DNA of 64,000 bases from Capsicum annuum (taxonomy: Eukaryota > Streptophyta > Magnoliopsida > Solanales > Solanaceae): contig NC_061114.1 in the NCBI RefSeq assembly GCF_002878395.1, forward strand, positions 167,736,205-167,800,204, in the 5' to 3' direction. The notes beneath the pieces were generated by a model. It did no database searches. It was given only the letters and a program-made list of their open reading frames with translations, and was not told the origin of the DNA. Position numbers and translations under genes: made by a program. This document shows, in pieces, positions 1-12,302 of the stretch. Each line of letters starts with the position of its first letter. Positions within the stretch are counted from its first letter, which is position 1.

Positions 1-1711
1 TCGCCTTTTGTATATACTTGTCTAATAAACTCTAAGGGTTTTCTTCAAAACTCGATTCTTTCCTAAGGATCAAAATTTCATTTTCTCTTTCTTTGATCTT
101 TTATTTTTATTTTAGTTTAGCTTCTTTGTCGAACCGAGTGATAATTCACCCATGAGGGATGTCAAGGCAACATCCTTAGGGGAAGTATCTAGTCATTTTG
201 GTTAAGTAGGAAGCAGCAAAAGTTTGAAAATACTTTCAAATGTCATTGGCAAGAAATGAAAGGATTTTGAGAAAAACCAAAAATATAGTTTTCTTTTTAA
301 AAAAAGATCAAAGGTGTTTTTGAGCTTTCTTTTGAATGAGACCATTAAACTCAATTTTTGGCTCTCTTTACAATGATGAGTCTTTGACTCGAAGTAACTT
401 ATGAAGTTCAAATTGCTCAAATTGGTTGGGCGACTAACTTTTTACTTTATGAGTACGATGCCATGTGTGTTGAGATTTTTGAATAATTCTTATACATATG
501 TGTAGTCTCGAACTTGTTCAGAGTGTATTCAAAGCAAAATTCTAGGCAAGCTTGGTTTTGAGGATGACTCAAGGCCCTTTTTGACCCATCACATAGCCAA
601 ATTCCCACCTTAACATTGTTCCCTAGTTAACCCATTTGAGACTTTTTACCTATCTCTCTTTCTTATTGTAATGATAACCATGCTAAAACACCTAAACCCT
701 TTTGAAAATCTCTCTTTTTGGCACTTAACCTCCTTTGATGTATTGCATGATTCTAAATATTGGAATATAGGCAAAATCCTAAGTTTGGGGGGTTGTGTAT
801 TTGAGAGAAAATGATCAAAGAAAAGACAAGAAAAGTGTATGTAAGGTTGTCAGCACATGTGCTTAAAAGACAAGAGATGTGCTTGATGATAAAGTTGAAT
901 AGCCTAGCCCATAAAACTTAAATTTTTTTTAGATGAGTGAGTGGCTAAGAAGGGCTTATAGGTAGAAAATCTCTTGAAAAAGTCAAAGAAGAGAAGAAAG
1001 AAAATGATGGCTTTGAATTGTTTGGTAAATGTTAAACAAAAAGTTAGGAAAATATGGGGAATGATTTGAAGAAGAACAAGGTGGGTAGTTTGAAAATTTT
1101 GGGGGTGGAAAGGGTTGAGTGATTTCATTGAAGGAGGTCTTTTAGTCACTTGATCCATATATATTCCTTCCCGTACCTTAAACCTTCATTTTGACCCATA
1201 AGACCTTAGTGATTCCAACTAAGTAAGCCTACATTAGTGGTGAAAAACACAATGGGAAAGCCTATGGTTCTATTCGATGTACTTGAATTTCCTTGTGAGA
1301 GTGAGTGTGAATTCTTTCTTTATTTGAGCTCCTTTAAGAATTGACATCTTTTTTGTGTGGAGCTAGCTCTTGCATGTGAGCGGCATCGATTTTTGGGTAG
1401 AGGGTGAAGTTAACTATCGATTTGGATAAATGAGTAAAGTAATTTGCATTGTAAAGATTGAGACAATCTTTGAAGATTTTATGTCTTATCTTGAGATGCT
1501 TTGTGATTTGGAAAATTCATTTGATACAAACTTGCATTCTAGCTTCATAAATATGCGCTTATTGAAAATTTTTTGTTTACTTGTTGCGATGACATGTTTG
1601 TAAAATGTGTTGAACTTTGTTAGCTTATTCCTTTAGTATTGAGTTAAATACCCTATCTCATTGAATTACTCTTGGTTGCTTGAGGTCAAACAATAGTTTA
1701 AGCTTGGGGGT
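1..1711 (+). mobile_element. 3' internal noncoding region of an Athila/Tat-like gypsy element
   Basis: No coding region is recognisable here. The stretch resembles the long untranslated region that Athila/Tat elements carry between pol and the 3' LTR. Part of it (about 1180-1320, around GGGAAAGCCTATGGTTC and a GTGAGAGTGAGTG string) is clearly similar to 24090-24190, which lies in the internal remnant of a second Athila-like element in this window. It ends in a purine tract (TTTAAGCTTGGGGG) directly before an LTR. The rest of the element lies outside the window to the left. Short reading frames on both strands look like chance frames. Confidence 0.6.
1697..1711 (+). promoter_or_regulatory. Polypurine tract of the Athila-like element
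   Basis: The tract TTTAAGCTTGGGGG lies immediately 5' of the LTR. Plus-strand DNA synthesis in LTR retrotransposons starts at such a site. The same arrangement (TTTAAGTGTGGGG before the LTR) is found at 24514-24531 in the related copy. Its position fixes the element on the + strand and makes the following LTR the 3' LTR. Confidence 0.55.
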
Positions 1712-3013
1712 TAATAAGTTGTCAATTTGATGACTTGCTATCACCTTTTAAGCCTAAATTATCATGATTTTTTGTTGATTTGATGGTAATCTCTTACATA
1801 ATGATCATTTATGTAGGTAAAAGTTAAAAAGAAATATGAATAAGTCATTCAAGTAAACAAGAAGCCAAATGCGAAGGAAAAGAGTCATCTGCTTTGCATC
1901 TGCTTTGCATCTGCTTTCCATCTTCTTTCCATCTTCTTTCCACCTGCTCTCCATCTGCTATGGGTCTGCTCAAGTAGATCAAGAGCAAGGTGGTATTTTT
2001 GTAATTTTCAACAAATGTAGAGTTGGAGCTTAAAAGAGGGTTTTAGATCATTTTTAAAGACCTAGATTCTTTTTCCCATTCTAACATCTATCTTTTTATC
2101 TTAGAACAATATTGTACTAGTATTGAGTGTGTATATATATATATGAGTGATTCCAAAAGAAGAATTAGTGAATTTCCATTGACAATTTATTGAAACTCTA
2201 AGTTTGGAACTACATTCTCTTTATTTCTCATGGATGAAGTCAATGATAACTTTGGTATATTTCTACCTTTTTTCTCTATGAGTAGCTAATTCTAAATCTT
2301 GGGGTTATGCTTGCTTAGATTGTGGTAGTACATGAGTGTTAGCTATTTATTCTCCTAATTAGTTATTTGTGATAGGTGTTGCATTTATTCCATGATTTAA
2401 TTAAGAGTTGGGGGTTGCAAACCCCAACAACCCTTGAACCCATGCGATCCTTGAAACAAGGGATATGGGTGAGGGATAAATGCAACCAATAACTTGAATC
2501 ATTTCATTGAATGATATCTCTGAGACATAAGGATGCCAATTGAGGTAATAGATGTGCAAACTTGTCACACTTGTGAGGTGTTCGAAAGAACCCATTTGTG
2601 AAATTTGGTGTCATAATTGAAAGATTGACATCAATACATTGACCTCTAGCCTACCCATGACTTTTAGCTAAAGTTGGATAAATTGTCAAGTACCCATACA
2701 TGAACCCACACTTAGAATTGCATAACCCCAAGGCCTATTCCCAATTGAATTCACTCTTAGAATTTTTTAATGTCAAGATAGTGCTCTAAAGTTGAAGTAG
2801 TTGGCATTATAAACACATTCAAACTAATTCCTCTATTTCACATTTATTTTTATTTCATTCACATTACGGGTCACCTTTTAGTAGACTATCAATATTCTAG
2901 AGTTTTGAATTCAATGCTTTCACTCCTTGTTGATTCGAACCCAATCTAAGTTGGATTATTGTATTGAAAACGATGTCTTATACCTATTTAAGAGTGTAAT
3001 TTGAGCGTTATCA
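1712..3013 (+). mobile_element. 3' LTR of the Athila-like element, inserted in the Z integrase
   Basis: The LTR runs from TAATAAG (a decayed TGATAAG) after the polypurine tract to GCGTTATCA, so its ends are the inverted pair TGATAA/TTATCA. Beyond 3013 the sequence switches at once to minus-strand gypsy integrase coding, which marks the insertion junction. The mate LTR and the left target duplication are outside the window, so no TSD could be tested. A (TA)n run near 2131-2144 may be the LTR TATA region. Length is about 1.3 kb. Confidence 0.65.
1887..1974 (+). repeat. 11-bp tandem repeat in the Athila-like LTR, eight units
   Basis: Eight consecutive 11-bp units of the form ATCTGCTTTGC or ATCTTCTTTCC lie head to tail inside the LTR. 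The first three are nearly identical and later units drift. The coding potential is nil and the array is pyrimidine-rich on this strand. Confidence 0.85.
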
Positions 3014-3840
3014 GTCTGCATACAATTTTTGACAACTCTGAGCAGTCTTCAACCTATCACAAATCAGCTGAATCTTTTCCATAGCTTCAAGGATAGAGTC
3101 TGGATGAATCAAGGAAGCTTCACCAACCTCAAACCACCTAATGGATGATTTGTACCTACGCCCATACAATTCTTCAATTGGAGCCATCTGAATGCTAGCA
3201 TAATTACTATTATTGTAGGAAAACTCTATCAAAGGTAAATAATTATCCTAAATTCCCTTAAATTATAAAACACACCCCCTTAATATGTCTTTCAATGTCT
3301 ATATTGTATGGTTAGGGTCTATATTGTATGATTATCCTGACCATCGGTCTGCGGATGAAAAGTATCACTAAGCTTAACCTTTACACCAAGGACCTTTTGA
3401 AATCACTGCTAAAATTGAGAAGTAAAATGTGTGAGTTTGTCTGAAATAATGGACAAGGGTATCCCATGAAGCCTTACTAACTCACAAATATACATTTTGG
3501 CATAATATTTTATCGTATCTAAAGTCTTAACAGGTAGTAAATGAGTTGGTTTGGTCATTTGATCGACTATAACCCAATTTTAATCATACTGACATTTTGT
3601 GCGAGGTAACCCTGTGAAGGAATCCATATTTACTATTTCTCACTTCCAAGTGGGAATGCTAATTTCCTGAAGCTACCACCCAGTCTCTAGTGCTCAACTT
3701 TAACCTGCTGGCAATTGGGACACTTTTCTACAAACTCAACTATGTCTCTCTTAATACCGTCCCACCAATATATTTCTCATAAATCATGGTACATCTTAGT
3801 GGCACCAGGATGGATCAAATATTTGGAACTGTGAGCCTCA
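3014..3840 (-). pseudogene. Integrase remnant of Ty3/gypsy element Z
   Basis: Read on the minus strand this is a decayed integrase. From high to low coordinate it shows a zinc-binding N-terminal module around HDLREIYWWDGIKRD and EKCPNCQQVKVEH (about 3690-3800), the core with LVRLHGIPLSIISD, then HPQTDGQ (about 3340-3360) and IEFSYNNS near the truncated end. Integrase inserts the cDNA copy into chromosomal DNA. Several stops and frameshifts break the frame. The C-terminal part is cut off at 3013 by the Athila-like LTR. The residues fit the chromovirus-type gypsy integrases common in plants. Confidence 0.85.
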
Positions 3841-5639
3841 TCTAGTATCCTTTCCCTCAACCCATCCATATTAGAAACACAAAGACGACCTTGATAGCAA
3901 ACTATCTCTCCCCTGGGAGAAAACCTCGACCTTCTGCTGCTAGACTACTTCCAATATCTGGCTAAGTAGGGGGTCGTTATGCTATTTTTCTTTCACTTCT
4001 ATACTAGAGACGATTCCGAACCATTCCACACCACTACTCCCCCATCATCCATATCAAGTAAGCATACTCCCCACCAGGATAATTTATGGACTTTTCTAGC
4101 CAACTCCTATTTCTCCTCTTTCATATGAGTCACACTACCCATAGACAACTTACTCAGAACACCAGCCACAATAATTGCCTTACCTAAATGCTAGAGCACA
4201 TTCATGTTGTAATCCTTTCAATAAATCTAACCACCTCCTTTGACGAAGATTTAGTTCCTTTTATGATAATACATACTAAAGACTTTTATGGTAAGTAAAA
4301 ATGTAACATGCACATTATATAGATAGTGTCTCCAAATCTTCAATGTGAACACTATAACAGCTAACTCCAAATTATGAGTTGGGTAGTTCTTTTTGTGCTA
4401 CTTACTGTCTGGATACATAGGCGATTACTCTTCCACTTTGCATTAAGACACAACCTAACCCAACTTTGGAAGCATCATAATATACCAAGAATCCGTCTAA
4501 CCCTTCTGGCAGAGCTAATACTGGTGCCGAAGTCAACCTATCCTTTAATTCTTGGAAACTGTTCTCATATTTATCTTACCATATAAACTTCACATTCTTT
4601 TGTGTCATCGTAGTCAATGGTACATTTATGGAGGAAAACACTTCAAAAAATCTTATATAATACCCAGCTAAACCAAAAAAGCTTCTGATATCGGATGGAG
4701 TGATGGGTCTAGGCCAGTGCTTCCCTGTATTAGTCTTCTGAGTGTCTACATGAATACTAGCTCCTGAAATTACGTGCCCTAAAAAGGTATCAGACACCAA
4801 CCAAAATTCACACTTACTAAAATTCGCATATAATTAACGATCCTTGAGGATTTGCAACACTGTCCTCAAATGGTCTACATGCTCTTCCTCACTCAGAGAG
4901 TACACTAATATGTCATCTATGAAGACAATGACAAACATATCCAAATATTGCTTGAAGACCCTATTCATTAGATCAATAAAGGCTGCAGAAGTATTAGTTT
5001 GTCCAAATGACATAACTATAAATTTAAAGTGACCCTATCACGTTCTAAAAGCAGTCTTCGGAATATCGTGCTCCCTGACTTTTACCTGGTGGTACCCTTA
5101 CCTGAGGTCAATCTTGGAAAACCATCGAGCACCCTGAAGCTGATCGAACAAATCATCGATACTAAGAACGGGGTACTTGTTCTTGATGGTAACTTTGTTT
5201 AGCTATTTATAGTCTATACACATCCTGAGAGTGCCATCTTTCTTGCGTACCAATGGGACTGGAGCACCCCATGGGGAAACACTGGGTCTGATGAAATCCT
5301 TATCTATGAGATCTTTAAGTTGCTCTTCTAACTTCTTGAGTTTGGCTCGAGCCATATGATAGGGAGAGATGGAGATGGGCTGAGTATTAGGAGGAAGAAG
5401 GTCAATACCAAACTCTATTTCACTATCTGGAGGTACCCCTGACAAATTATCGAGAAAAACCTCTAGAAATTCACTAACTACTCAGACCGACTGAATGATT
5501 GGGGCTTCAAACTTAGTATCTTTGACTCGAAATAAATGGTAGATACACTTTTTGATATTAACCTTTGGGCCTTAAGGTAAGAGATGAATCAACCTTTGGG
5601 AAGCACCAAATTACCCTTTTACTCAAAGGCTGACTCACC
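3841..5639 (-). pseudogene. RT and RNase H remnant of Ty3/gypsy element Z
   Basis: The minus strand carries a gypsy RT followed by RNase H. The RT start is seen at 5203-5445 ([14 protein letters not shown], then [19 protein letters not shown]). The catalytic motif reads [10 protein letters not shown] near 4910-4940, so the double aspartate is kept. The RT thumb and connection (FLGHVISG, WPRPITPSDIRSFFGLAGYY) lies at 4576-4800. RNase H remains occupy roughly 4000-4560. Stops such as those inside the palm region show that no full polyprotein can be made. It is continuous with the integrase at lower coordinates and the protease at higher ones. Confidence 0.87.
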
Positions 5640-5737
5640 GAGAAACTAACACTTCACCATGCAGGTGCGACAATTAATGGATGCATAACATAAGTGAAGC
5701 CAACACATACCCATAATAACATTGACATCTATCATTA
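5640..5737 (-). pseudogene. Protease C-terminal fragment of element Z
   Basis: The minus strand reads MIDVNVIMGMCWLH and then CYASINCRTCMVKC. This matches the conserved end of plant gypsy aspartic proteases, where GMDWL is usual and here reads GMCWL. The other half of the same protease lies at 8703-8960, so the LTR at 5738-8702 interrupts it. Confidence 0.8.
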
Positions 5738-5747
5738 TGTAACACCC

Positions 5748-5791
5748 CGTATTCAAGTACGTGTATTGGCGTATTCAAGTACGTGTATTGG
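5748..5791 (+). repeat. 22-bp perfect tandem duplication at the LTR 5' end
   Basis: The unit CGTATTCAAGTACGTGTATT plus GG is present twice in direct succession, ten bases inside the LTR start. Confidence 0.9.
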
Positions 5792-6532
5792 TCTTATTTA
5801 TATGGAATTAATTTTATTTTATTTATTTATACCGAAATTTGCCCGTCGATGGATCCATACGAAGGTTATTGAATAATCTTTCCAACGATATAAAGATTTC
5901 CAAAAATAGATAGGTTTCAGATATAATCGAGCATGTTCGAAACTATAAAACGGTGGCGGGGATATTGGGAATAGTAAATATGCAGGAAAATTTCCTGCAC
6001 ACAAACTATTGAGGCCAGCCAATTTTTTGGGTCAACTTTGAACAATAATAACTCCCTTAATATAATGAACTGGGAGAGATGGGACCTATGAAAAGAAATA
6101 TCTTTGAGTCTTATTTCCAATGCAATTGGTTTCATCCAAATCCAACGTCTGAATAAGGAGTTATACTCGTTTTACTTCAGCCTCTCAGAATAGATTTTTA
6201 GGGTCAACTTCAAATGATCATAACTCCTTGTACAGGACGAACTGGGTGTCCTACTTTATATGAAATGAAATCCCTTTGAATTATATTTCCAACGATACCA
6301 ATTTCATCCTAATACGATATTGAAGAAAAGAGTTATGGTCGATCTACTTTAGCTTATCAAAACAGTCCATCAAAGGATAGATTTGACATTATTTAACTTT
6401 TAAAGGCACTTTGGTCATTCCCTATGATATTATGGCCGGGAATATGTGTATATATACATGTATATGAGTTCAAAAACTCATTTTCATCATCAATCATTGA
6501 GAAAGAACAAACCCTAGCCAAATTTGACCTTT

Positions 6533-6661
6533 AAATTACTTTTGATTCAACCGTAGAAATTCCAAAGTAATCCGATAAATGCGTTTGTCATCTCGAGAGC
6601 TTCGAACGGCACCTATTATTTGTGCAAACAGGATTGCATAATCAAGAGGTGAATTCTAATG
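6533..6661 (+). repeat. 129-bp sequence repeated on both sides of the assembly gap (left copy)
   Basis: This block recurs at 6762-6890 with a single mismatch, two bases before its end. The two copies directly flank a run of exactly 100 N. This is the usual sign of two contigs whose overlapping ends were not merged, rather than a biological duplication. Confidence 0.9.
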
Positions 6662-6761
6662 NNNNNNNNNNNNNNNNNNNNNNNNNNNNNNNNNNNNNNN
6701 NNNNNNNNNNNNNNNNNNNNNNNNNNNNNNNNNNNNNNNNNNNNNNNNNNNNNNNNNNNNN
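6662..6761. other. Assembly gap of 100 N
   Basis: One hundred consecutive N, the conventional placeholder for a gap of unknown size. The flanks are near-identical 129-bp copies, so the true gap may be zero or negative in length. Confidence 0.99.
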
Positions 6762-6890
6762 AAATTACTTTTGATTCAACCGTAGAAATTCCAAAGTAAT
6801 CCGATAAATGCGTTTGTCATCTCGAGAGCTTCGAACGGCACCTATTATTTGTGCAAACAGGATTGCATAATCAAGAGGTGAATTCTAAGG
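6762..6890 (+). repeat. 129-bp sequence repeated on both sides of the assembly gap (right copy)
   Basis: Near-identical to 6533-6661 (one mismatch, near the end). Numbering and LTR length downstream of the gap should be treated as inflated if the two copies are one sequence. Confidence 0.9.
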
Positions 6891-7660
6891 TATTAATATT
6901 GTTTGCCTTTGTTCTCTTCCATATGTATATGTGTAATAAAGGATTATATGTATTGGTTGTTATTGAAAAGTGATGGAAATAGGGTTATGGACTATTTTGC
7001 ATGGTTTGGTTGTATTGAATTATGGAAGGTGGATGTAATTGAGTTATGGAAGGTGGATATGGTGATATACTATTGAATTGATGATTATTTATGTCTATGG
7101 CTCAATTTGGTTTAATGGATTGGTTGGAAGGATCAATGAATCCAAACTTGATATTGGAGGATGTTGTATGAATATGCATGGCATGTGAATATAATTGGAG
7201 TATAAGAGGGTTAAAGTAACACCAAAGTGACACCCTTTATGGTGTAATTAAGGCTTACTACTCAACCACTAGTTTGGTGAATTCAAATAATTGAATTGTG
7301 ACATTTGGTCGCTAATACTAGATTGCTATATATGTTCATTGTAGATAAGTAATCCAAAAAGACGAGAAGTCCATTTGGGACTAGTATTGAAGGTTGACAG
7401 TCAGGTATGTAAAGCATACTCTATACCATATCTTTGGCATGAAAGTTAATAATTGTTCTATTAAGAAAGTTTCCAAAGTTATTCAGTAACATGTGATCCA
7501 TAATGATTTTGTATGATGTCCTACGTTACCAATGAACTTGTTTCCACCCTACAAGATGCCAAGACATTCCAATACTTACTTGTTTTCCCAATATTACATA
7601 TTTATTGCACTAATGAATGTCATAAGGTATCCGGTTACTCGAACAAGATCCATGTGCTAT

Positions 7661-7780
7661 TAATGACTCCAAAACGTTTCATTGATATACCAATAAGTTC
7701 CTACTTCATTGTTATGGCATTGATGACTCCAAAACACTTTATTGATGTGCCAATGAGTTCTTACTTCATTGTTATTGCAT
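7661..7780 (+). repeat. 60-bp tandem duplication in the solo LTR
   Basis: Two 60-bp units start at 7661 and 7721 with the shared string ATGACTCCAAAAC and differ at a modest number of positions. They keep one reading frame open for 98 codons (7513-7809), but that frame has no recognisable protein content. Confidence 0.85.
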
Positions 7781-7903
7781 TGATGGTCTATTTATATGTC
7801 TCTTATTGATGTATCATTGTTTTAAAGTATCAAAAATGTGGTGGCGACCGAAATAATAATCTCAAAGATTAATTGAACTAAGTGATGGAAGTCCTCTCTT
7901 ATC

Positions 7904-8005
7904 GGGTGGTATCCCAGGGGCATAAGCCTATCATGGGTCGATCCCTATTTATGTGTTTATGGGTGGTATCCCAGGGGCATAAGCCTAGCATGGGTCGATC
8001 CCAGT
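7904..8005 (+). repeat. 57-bp tandem duplication in the solo LTR
   Basis: Two units start at 7904 and 7961 with GGGTGGTATCCCAGGGGCAT. The second unit is partial. Similar GGGTGGTATCCCAGG modules are common in plant gypsy LTRs. Confidence 0.85.
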
Positions 8006-8702
8006 TGATATGTACTGGAGGCAGCCTAATGGTCACAGTAATGGTTACAAAGATGATAAGAACGAAGGTAAAGTGATTGAATAAATGCAATGTACAGGTT
8101 GTCACAAGTTCTAGTAAGTGTAGTCCACTCCTATTACGATTTATTCACTTGTTTCTGATTTCTATTGAGCTCCTATATCATATGTGATTATCTATAGCTT
8201 TACATACTCAGTACATATTTCGTACTGATGTCCCCCATGGAGGACCTGCATTTCATGCTGCAGGCACAGGTACCTCAGCTCATACACCGCACAAGTAGGA
8301 GCCAGGATATCTAGCTGCTTTTGGTGAGCTCCAGTTTGCTTCGGGGCTTTCCGTGTCATATCCAGTCACTTTTGGTATTGTATAAAAGTTAGTTATATGA
8401 CGGGGTGTGTCCCAACCTTAGTTAAACTCTGTGTATTGTCTAGAGGCTTTGTAGACCTAATGTACAGTCAAGGTGGTGTTTTGTTAATAGACGTGATGGC
8501 TCCAATGGCCAAGTATTGTACATACATATATATGTGTGCTCGAGCTTATACAGGTGATTTTTTTTTTATATGCGACATGATGCTGTTCGAATTTCGGGTT
8601 GTCATAGAGGTATGCATGGAAAGTATGAGGTTATGAGCTGGTTCTTTCGGGCCTCCTCGGTTACGGGTGCCAGTCCGCCCCAATAGGATTTGAGGCGTGA
8701 CA

Positions 8703-8960
8703 AAAGGCTAACTCTATTAAGTCTGCTAGAGTGACCTTATGGAGGATGGTAATAGGACATCTTCTATAGACTCGCCTAACTATAACTGGCTCATTTACTA
8801 CAGTAGAGATAGAAAAGGGATTAGAAAGATTTTTAGGGCTCAGCCTAAAATTTACAACAAGCATTGTAACATAAGAGAGGTTTGATCTTGGGTCTAATAA
8901 CATATATACGTTAAGGTGAAAGGCATGAAGCATACCAGTGACTACATCTGGGGAACTCAC
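8703..8960 (-). pseudogene. Protease N-terminal fragment of element Z
   Basis: The minus strand reads SSPDVVTGMLHAF, then LLDPRSNLSYVTMLV and later HKVTLADLIEL. This is the retropepsin-like domain of plant gypsy elements. The catalytic triad normally reads D-S/T/P-G, and here it is DPR, so the glycine is lost. The frame is continuous with gag upstream (higher coordinate) and with the fragment at 5640-5737 across the inserted LTR. Confidence 0.82.
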
Positions 8961-10122
8961 TTGCTCCTGATTGGATGGTAAAGCATAAAACCAATTCTTG
9001 CGCTGACTTCCACCGATACTGGATGATGCACCCTGTGGAGGAGCTGGGCGTCCTGGCTGAGCTACTGGATTTGTGGCCTAAGTCTGAGGATGAACATCTC
9101 TACTTTCTTGCTTAGCATATGGTCATTCCTTGATCCCGTGTCCCATCTTTACACAACCATAGAAACCCCATTTGCCCATTAAACACTCACTAAGATGGGA
9201 CCTACTATATTTTACACAAGTCAGATAAGTAGGCTTTCCAGCCACACTACCCTGAGATCTCAAATTCGAAGCTTTGCCCCACTGCTCTTGCTTGGTCTTG
9301 GGTGTAGAAGCACTAACTGAGGATGGTGCAGGTATTGATGAGTGACCTGGAGTTGCGAACGACTTCCTCCTCCCAATCTTTGTTAAATATACTCATACTA
9401 TCCATTCCTAGCCCTTTTGTTTTTCCTCTCTCATTCCTTCAACTTTTTTGCCTCAATCTATTGAGCATGAGTCATCAACTGAGAAATATCCATATCTCCG
9501 ATCAGTATGGCAGTTCTATACTCTTTGACTACTAAATTAGACACCCCAATGACAAATTTACTCATATGAGCTCTGGAGTCAGGCAATAACTATGGAGCAT
9601 ACTTAGCTAACCGAGTGATCTTAAGGTAGTACTCCACTGACATAGAGCCCTGCCTCATGTTTATGAACTCCTCTAGTTTGGCCTCCCTTATTTCACGATG
9701 AAAGAACCTATCTAAAAAAGCATTTTGAAACACCTGCCAACTCATAGATGTTGCATCCTTACCCCTACCATCCTTTCACATGGTAAACCAATCATAAGCA
9801 ACATCCTTCAATCGATAATACTCCAACTCGACACTCTCCTCTTCAGTAACATGCATAATTTGCTTAATCTTTTTCACCTTATCAATGAAAAACTGGGAAT
9901 CCTCATTTACCTTTAACCTGAAGAATTTAGGTGGTTTTAACCTCATAAAGTCCCTAATCCTGGCTACAACTAAGTTACCATTCTATTGGAGTGGGACTGC
10001 TACTAGCTGGTGTCCGTAAACATTTGTATTCACATCTTGAGCTAACACTTGGAATGTAACCCTAAACTCAACATGTGAAACATTTTCATTCAGAGGGTCT
10101 GCAGGTGGTGGCGGGGCTGGAT
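8961..10122 (-). pseudogene. Gag remnant of Ty3/gypsy element Z
   Basis: The minus strand carries a decayed capsid/nucleocapsid polyprotein. The retrotransposon gag domain is seen around 9550-9960 (KPPKFFRLKVNED, then FFHREIREAKLEEFINM and VEYYLKITRLAKYAP). A CCHC zinc knuckle (CVKMGHGIKE, the last cysteine lost) lies near 9110-9170, preceded by a cysteine-rich string near 9190-9230. A proline-rich start (PAPPPPADP) abuts the LTR at 10122. Gag would form the particle that packages element RNA. Stops occur in the domain and after the knuckle. Confidence 0.85.
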
Positions 10123-12302
10123 TGTAATGCCCCCAAACTTTTCCAAGCTAAATTTTATCCCTAAAGTGTCAAGCTTTGTCTTCTAGAATGATTTACACTT
10201 ATTTCCCTGTGTAATTCTATAGATTTCAACTTTTCATTACGTAGAGAACTGAATAAGCTTCCCGTCGATATAAGATTCATCCAAAATAGACACTTACTGA
10301 AGAAGTTATGGCTATTTTATGTGCTAGTCGTAAAACATCATCATTTTGGTGTTTAGCACGTTACGGTGATGGTTTAATTAGCAATTGTCAAATTTCAGTG
10401 GAACCTCGTGATAGTGGCGCATCGCGGAGGATCCCAATTTTGCATTCGTCAATTTCCAGTGAGCCACTGCGATAGTGGCGCATTGGCCCATAAAATTGGG
10501 CATCAGTTATATTTTTACTTCATCTCATTAAGGGTAAAATGGTACTTATCCAACCCCTTATCATCTCTAACACGGGATTTAATCCCAAGAACATCAAAGT
10601 AAGATTATTTTCATCAAAATCTATCAAGAAATTCCATTAGGGTTTCAAACTAAAAATCCTCGTAACAAGAGATTCAACCGTGAGTTTTTGAAGATAATTA
10701 GAGATTTGGAAGCCCCAATTTGTAAGCTTAAAGAATCATTCATTATTCTTCGAAATATAGGTACGCGGGGTTTTCCTAAAATCTCATGGGCATAGAAATC
10801 ATGATTTTAAGAAAGGGGTTTTCAAATTTATGAATACATTCATGTTTTAGAAATCTTGACGGTATTGCTTTGGTGTTTTGACCTCCCCCCACATTGATTA
10901 GAAATTGTATATATATGTATGCTTGTGTTTTAAGGTTGATGATTTACTTGAGAGCATGACTTATGTAAAATCCCTCTCTTGTTTTGATTTTCCTTTACTT
11001 ATCATATACTATAGATGTTTTGAATGCATCCTTGAAAAGCATGGTTTATAATGTCTTGAATTGTATTATGATTGGATTAAGATTTGGATTTCAAAAGAGA
11101 GGATAGTTGTGTTGATAAATGTTGAAAATATTCATATAAGGAACGAGTGCATGATTTTGCCAAAAGCACATGACCACCATATGTTTAAAGTATTTTTGCA
11201 TAGTTTTGATTTATGCTTCAGAACATGAAATCTCTTGTAATATTTGCATGTTTGGGTGGTCTGAACTATGTTTTAATAAAAGATCATGCTTATTATAATA
11301 TGGCTTAGAAATAGGACTTGCAAGTCTTGGAGTAACGACACCAATTCAGCTTTTGCCGTGATAATTCAGAACAGAATAGAATGTATGCTTGAAATCAGAC
11401 TTTCAGATTTTAAGATTTAGAATGATGTATTTTTAGAAGTGGTTAAAATTGGGCATAAAGAGACGTTAGATGGTTCCTCGAAGGAGGCATGAGTTCAGAC
11501 AACTCATTGACCGAAACCGTGATTTGCCGATCCGGGTATATTATATTACGCTGGCCTAGTGCCGTGTGGTGTATCAAAAATAAAAACTCCAACCCTTGTG
11601 GCACACTCGAGTTAGGGTCTTCCCCACCGAGTCAATGGCAGATTCCATACAGCCCGTGGGATTTTTATAATTGTAGGGGCGTACCACTTAACTCAGAAGT
11701 AATGCAAGGAACAGACAGTGCATTGACAAGAATGGCTTATGATTTTCAGAAAGTGCCCATGTGTTTTGAGAACTGTTTATGCATGATGTTTTTACAAATT
11801 GCTCTCCACTATTTCACTTATATAAAAGTTTTATTTTGGATTACTTTGTGTACCAGTACATCTGTATTGACCCTCCTTCCTCCCTCCAGGTTCTGAGGCT
11901 CAGTCTAGAGGTCCAGAAAAGTAAAAGATTTTATCAGACAGAGTTGCAGTGCCCAGTTGGTGAGCCTTCTTTATTCCAGAAGGCCTGTTTAATTTCAGGC
12001 AACTATTATTAGATATGGTTTTGGTTTACTAGGGGCCTTGTCCCAGTTTTAGACAGTTGTCAGATTTTCATGTAGTAGAGATTTCGCAGATTGAGTTAGA
12101 TGTTATTTAGATGTAGTTGATTTACAGTTTCCATACTTACGATGAATTCAGAATTGACCATGTTTCTGTAGCAGATTATGTTTCCGCATTTTTTTTTATT
12201 ATATGAATGTTGTGCATAATACCAGATAGAGAAGGGTGGTCTGGTCCTTCATGGTTTGGGATGTCGTCACGGTCAGGCCCTAGTTTGGGCCGTGACATGG
12301 AT
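10118..12302 (+). mobile_element. Solo gypsy LTR in Z gag, TSD TGGAT
   Basis: The LTR itself is 10123-12297 (2175 bp), opening TGTAATGCCCCC and closing GGGCCGTGACA. Perfect 5-bp target duplications TGGAT lie at 10118-10122 and 12298-12302. Removing the LTR and one duplication rejoins the start of Z gag to its body. The interior has no coding and contains a CG-rich tract with GATAGTGGCGCAT repeats at 10400-10490. This is LTR-LTR recombination after insertion, not a simple truncation. Confidence 0.92.

Larger units (their letters stand above)
5738..8702 (+). mobile_element. Solo gypsy LTR inside the Z protease
   Basis: The segment opens TGTAACACCCCG and ends GGCGTGACA, the usual TG...CA ends of these plant gypsy LTRs, and it splits the Z protease reading frame. 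No internal element coding or second LTR was seen, so it is best read as a solo LTR of about 2.97 kb including a 100-N gap. The flanks are CATTA on the left and AAAGG on the right, so I could not find a target duplication. Either an end is mis-set or recombination has altered a flank. It contains three sets of short tandem duplications, listed separately. Confidence 0.7.

Noticed and set aside
8397..8636. Open frames of 60-99 codons in the solo LTR 5738-8702
   Set aside because: They are in noncoding LTR sequence, are interrupted between tandem units, and match nothing recognisable.
11489..11896. 135-codon + strand frame in the solo LTR
   Set aside because: No protein-like composition or family resemblance; it lies wholly inside an LTR delimited by TGGAT duplications.
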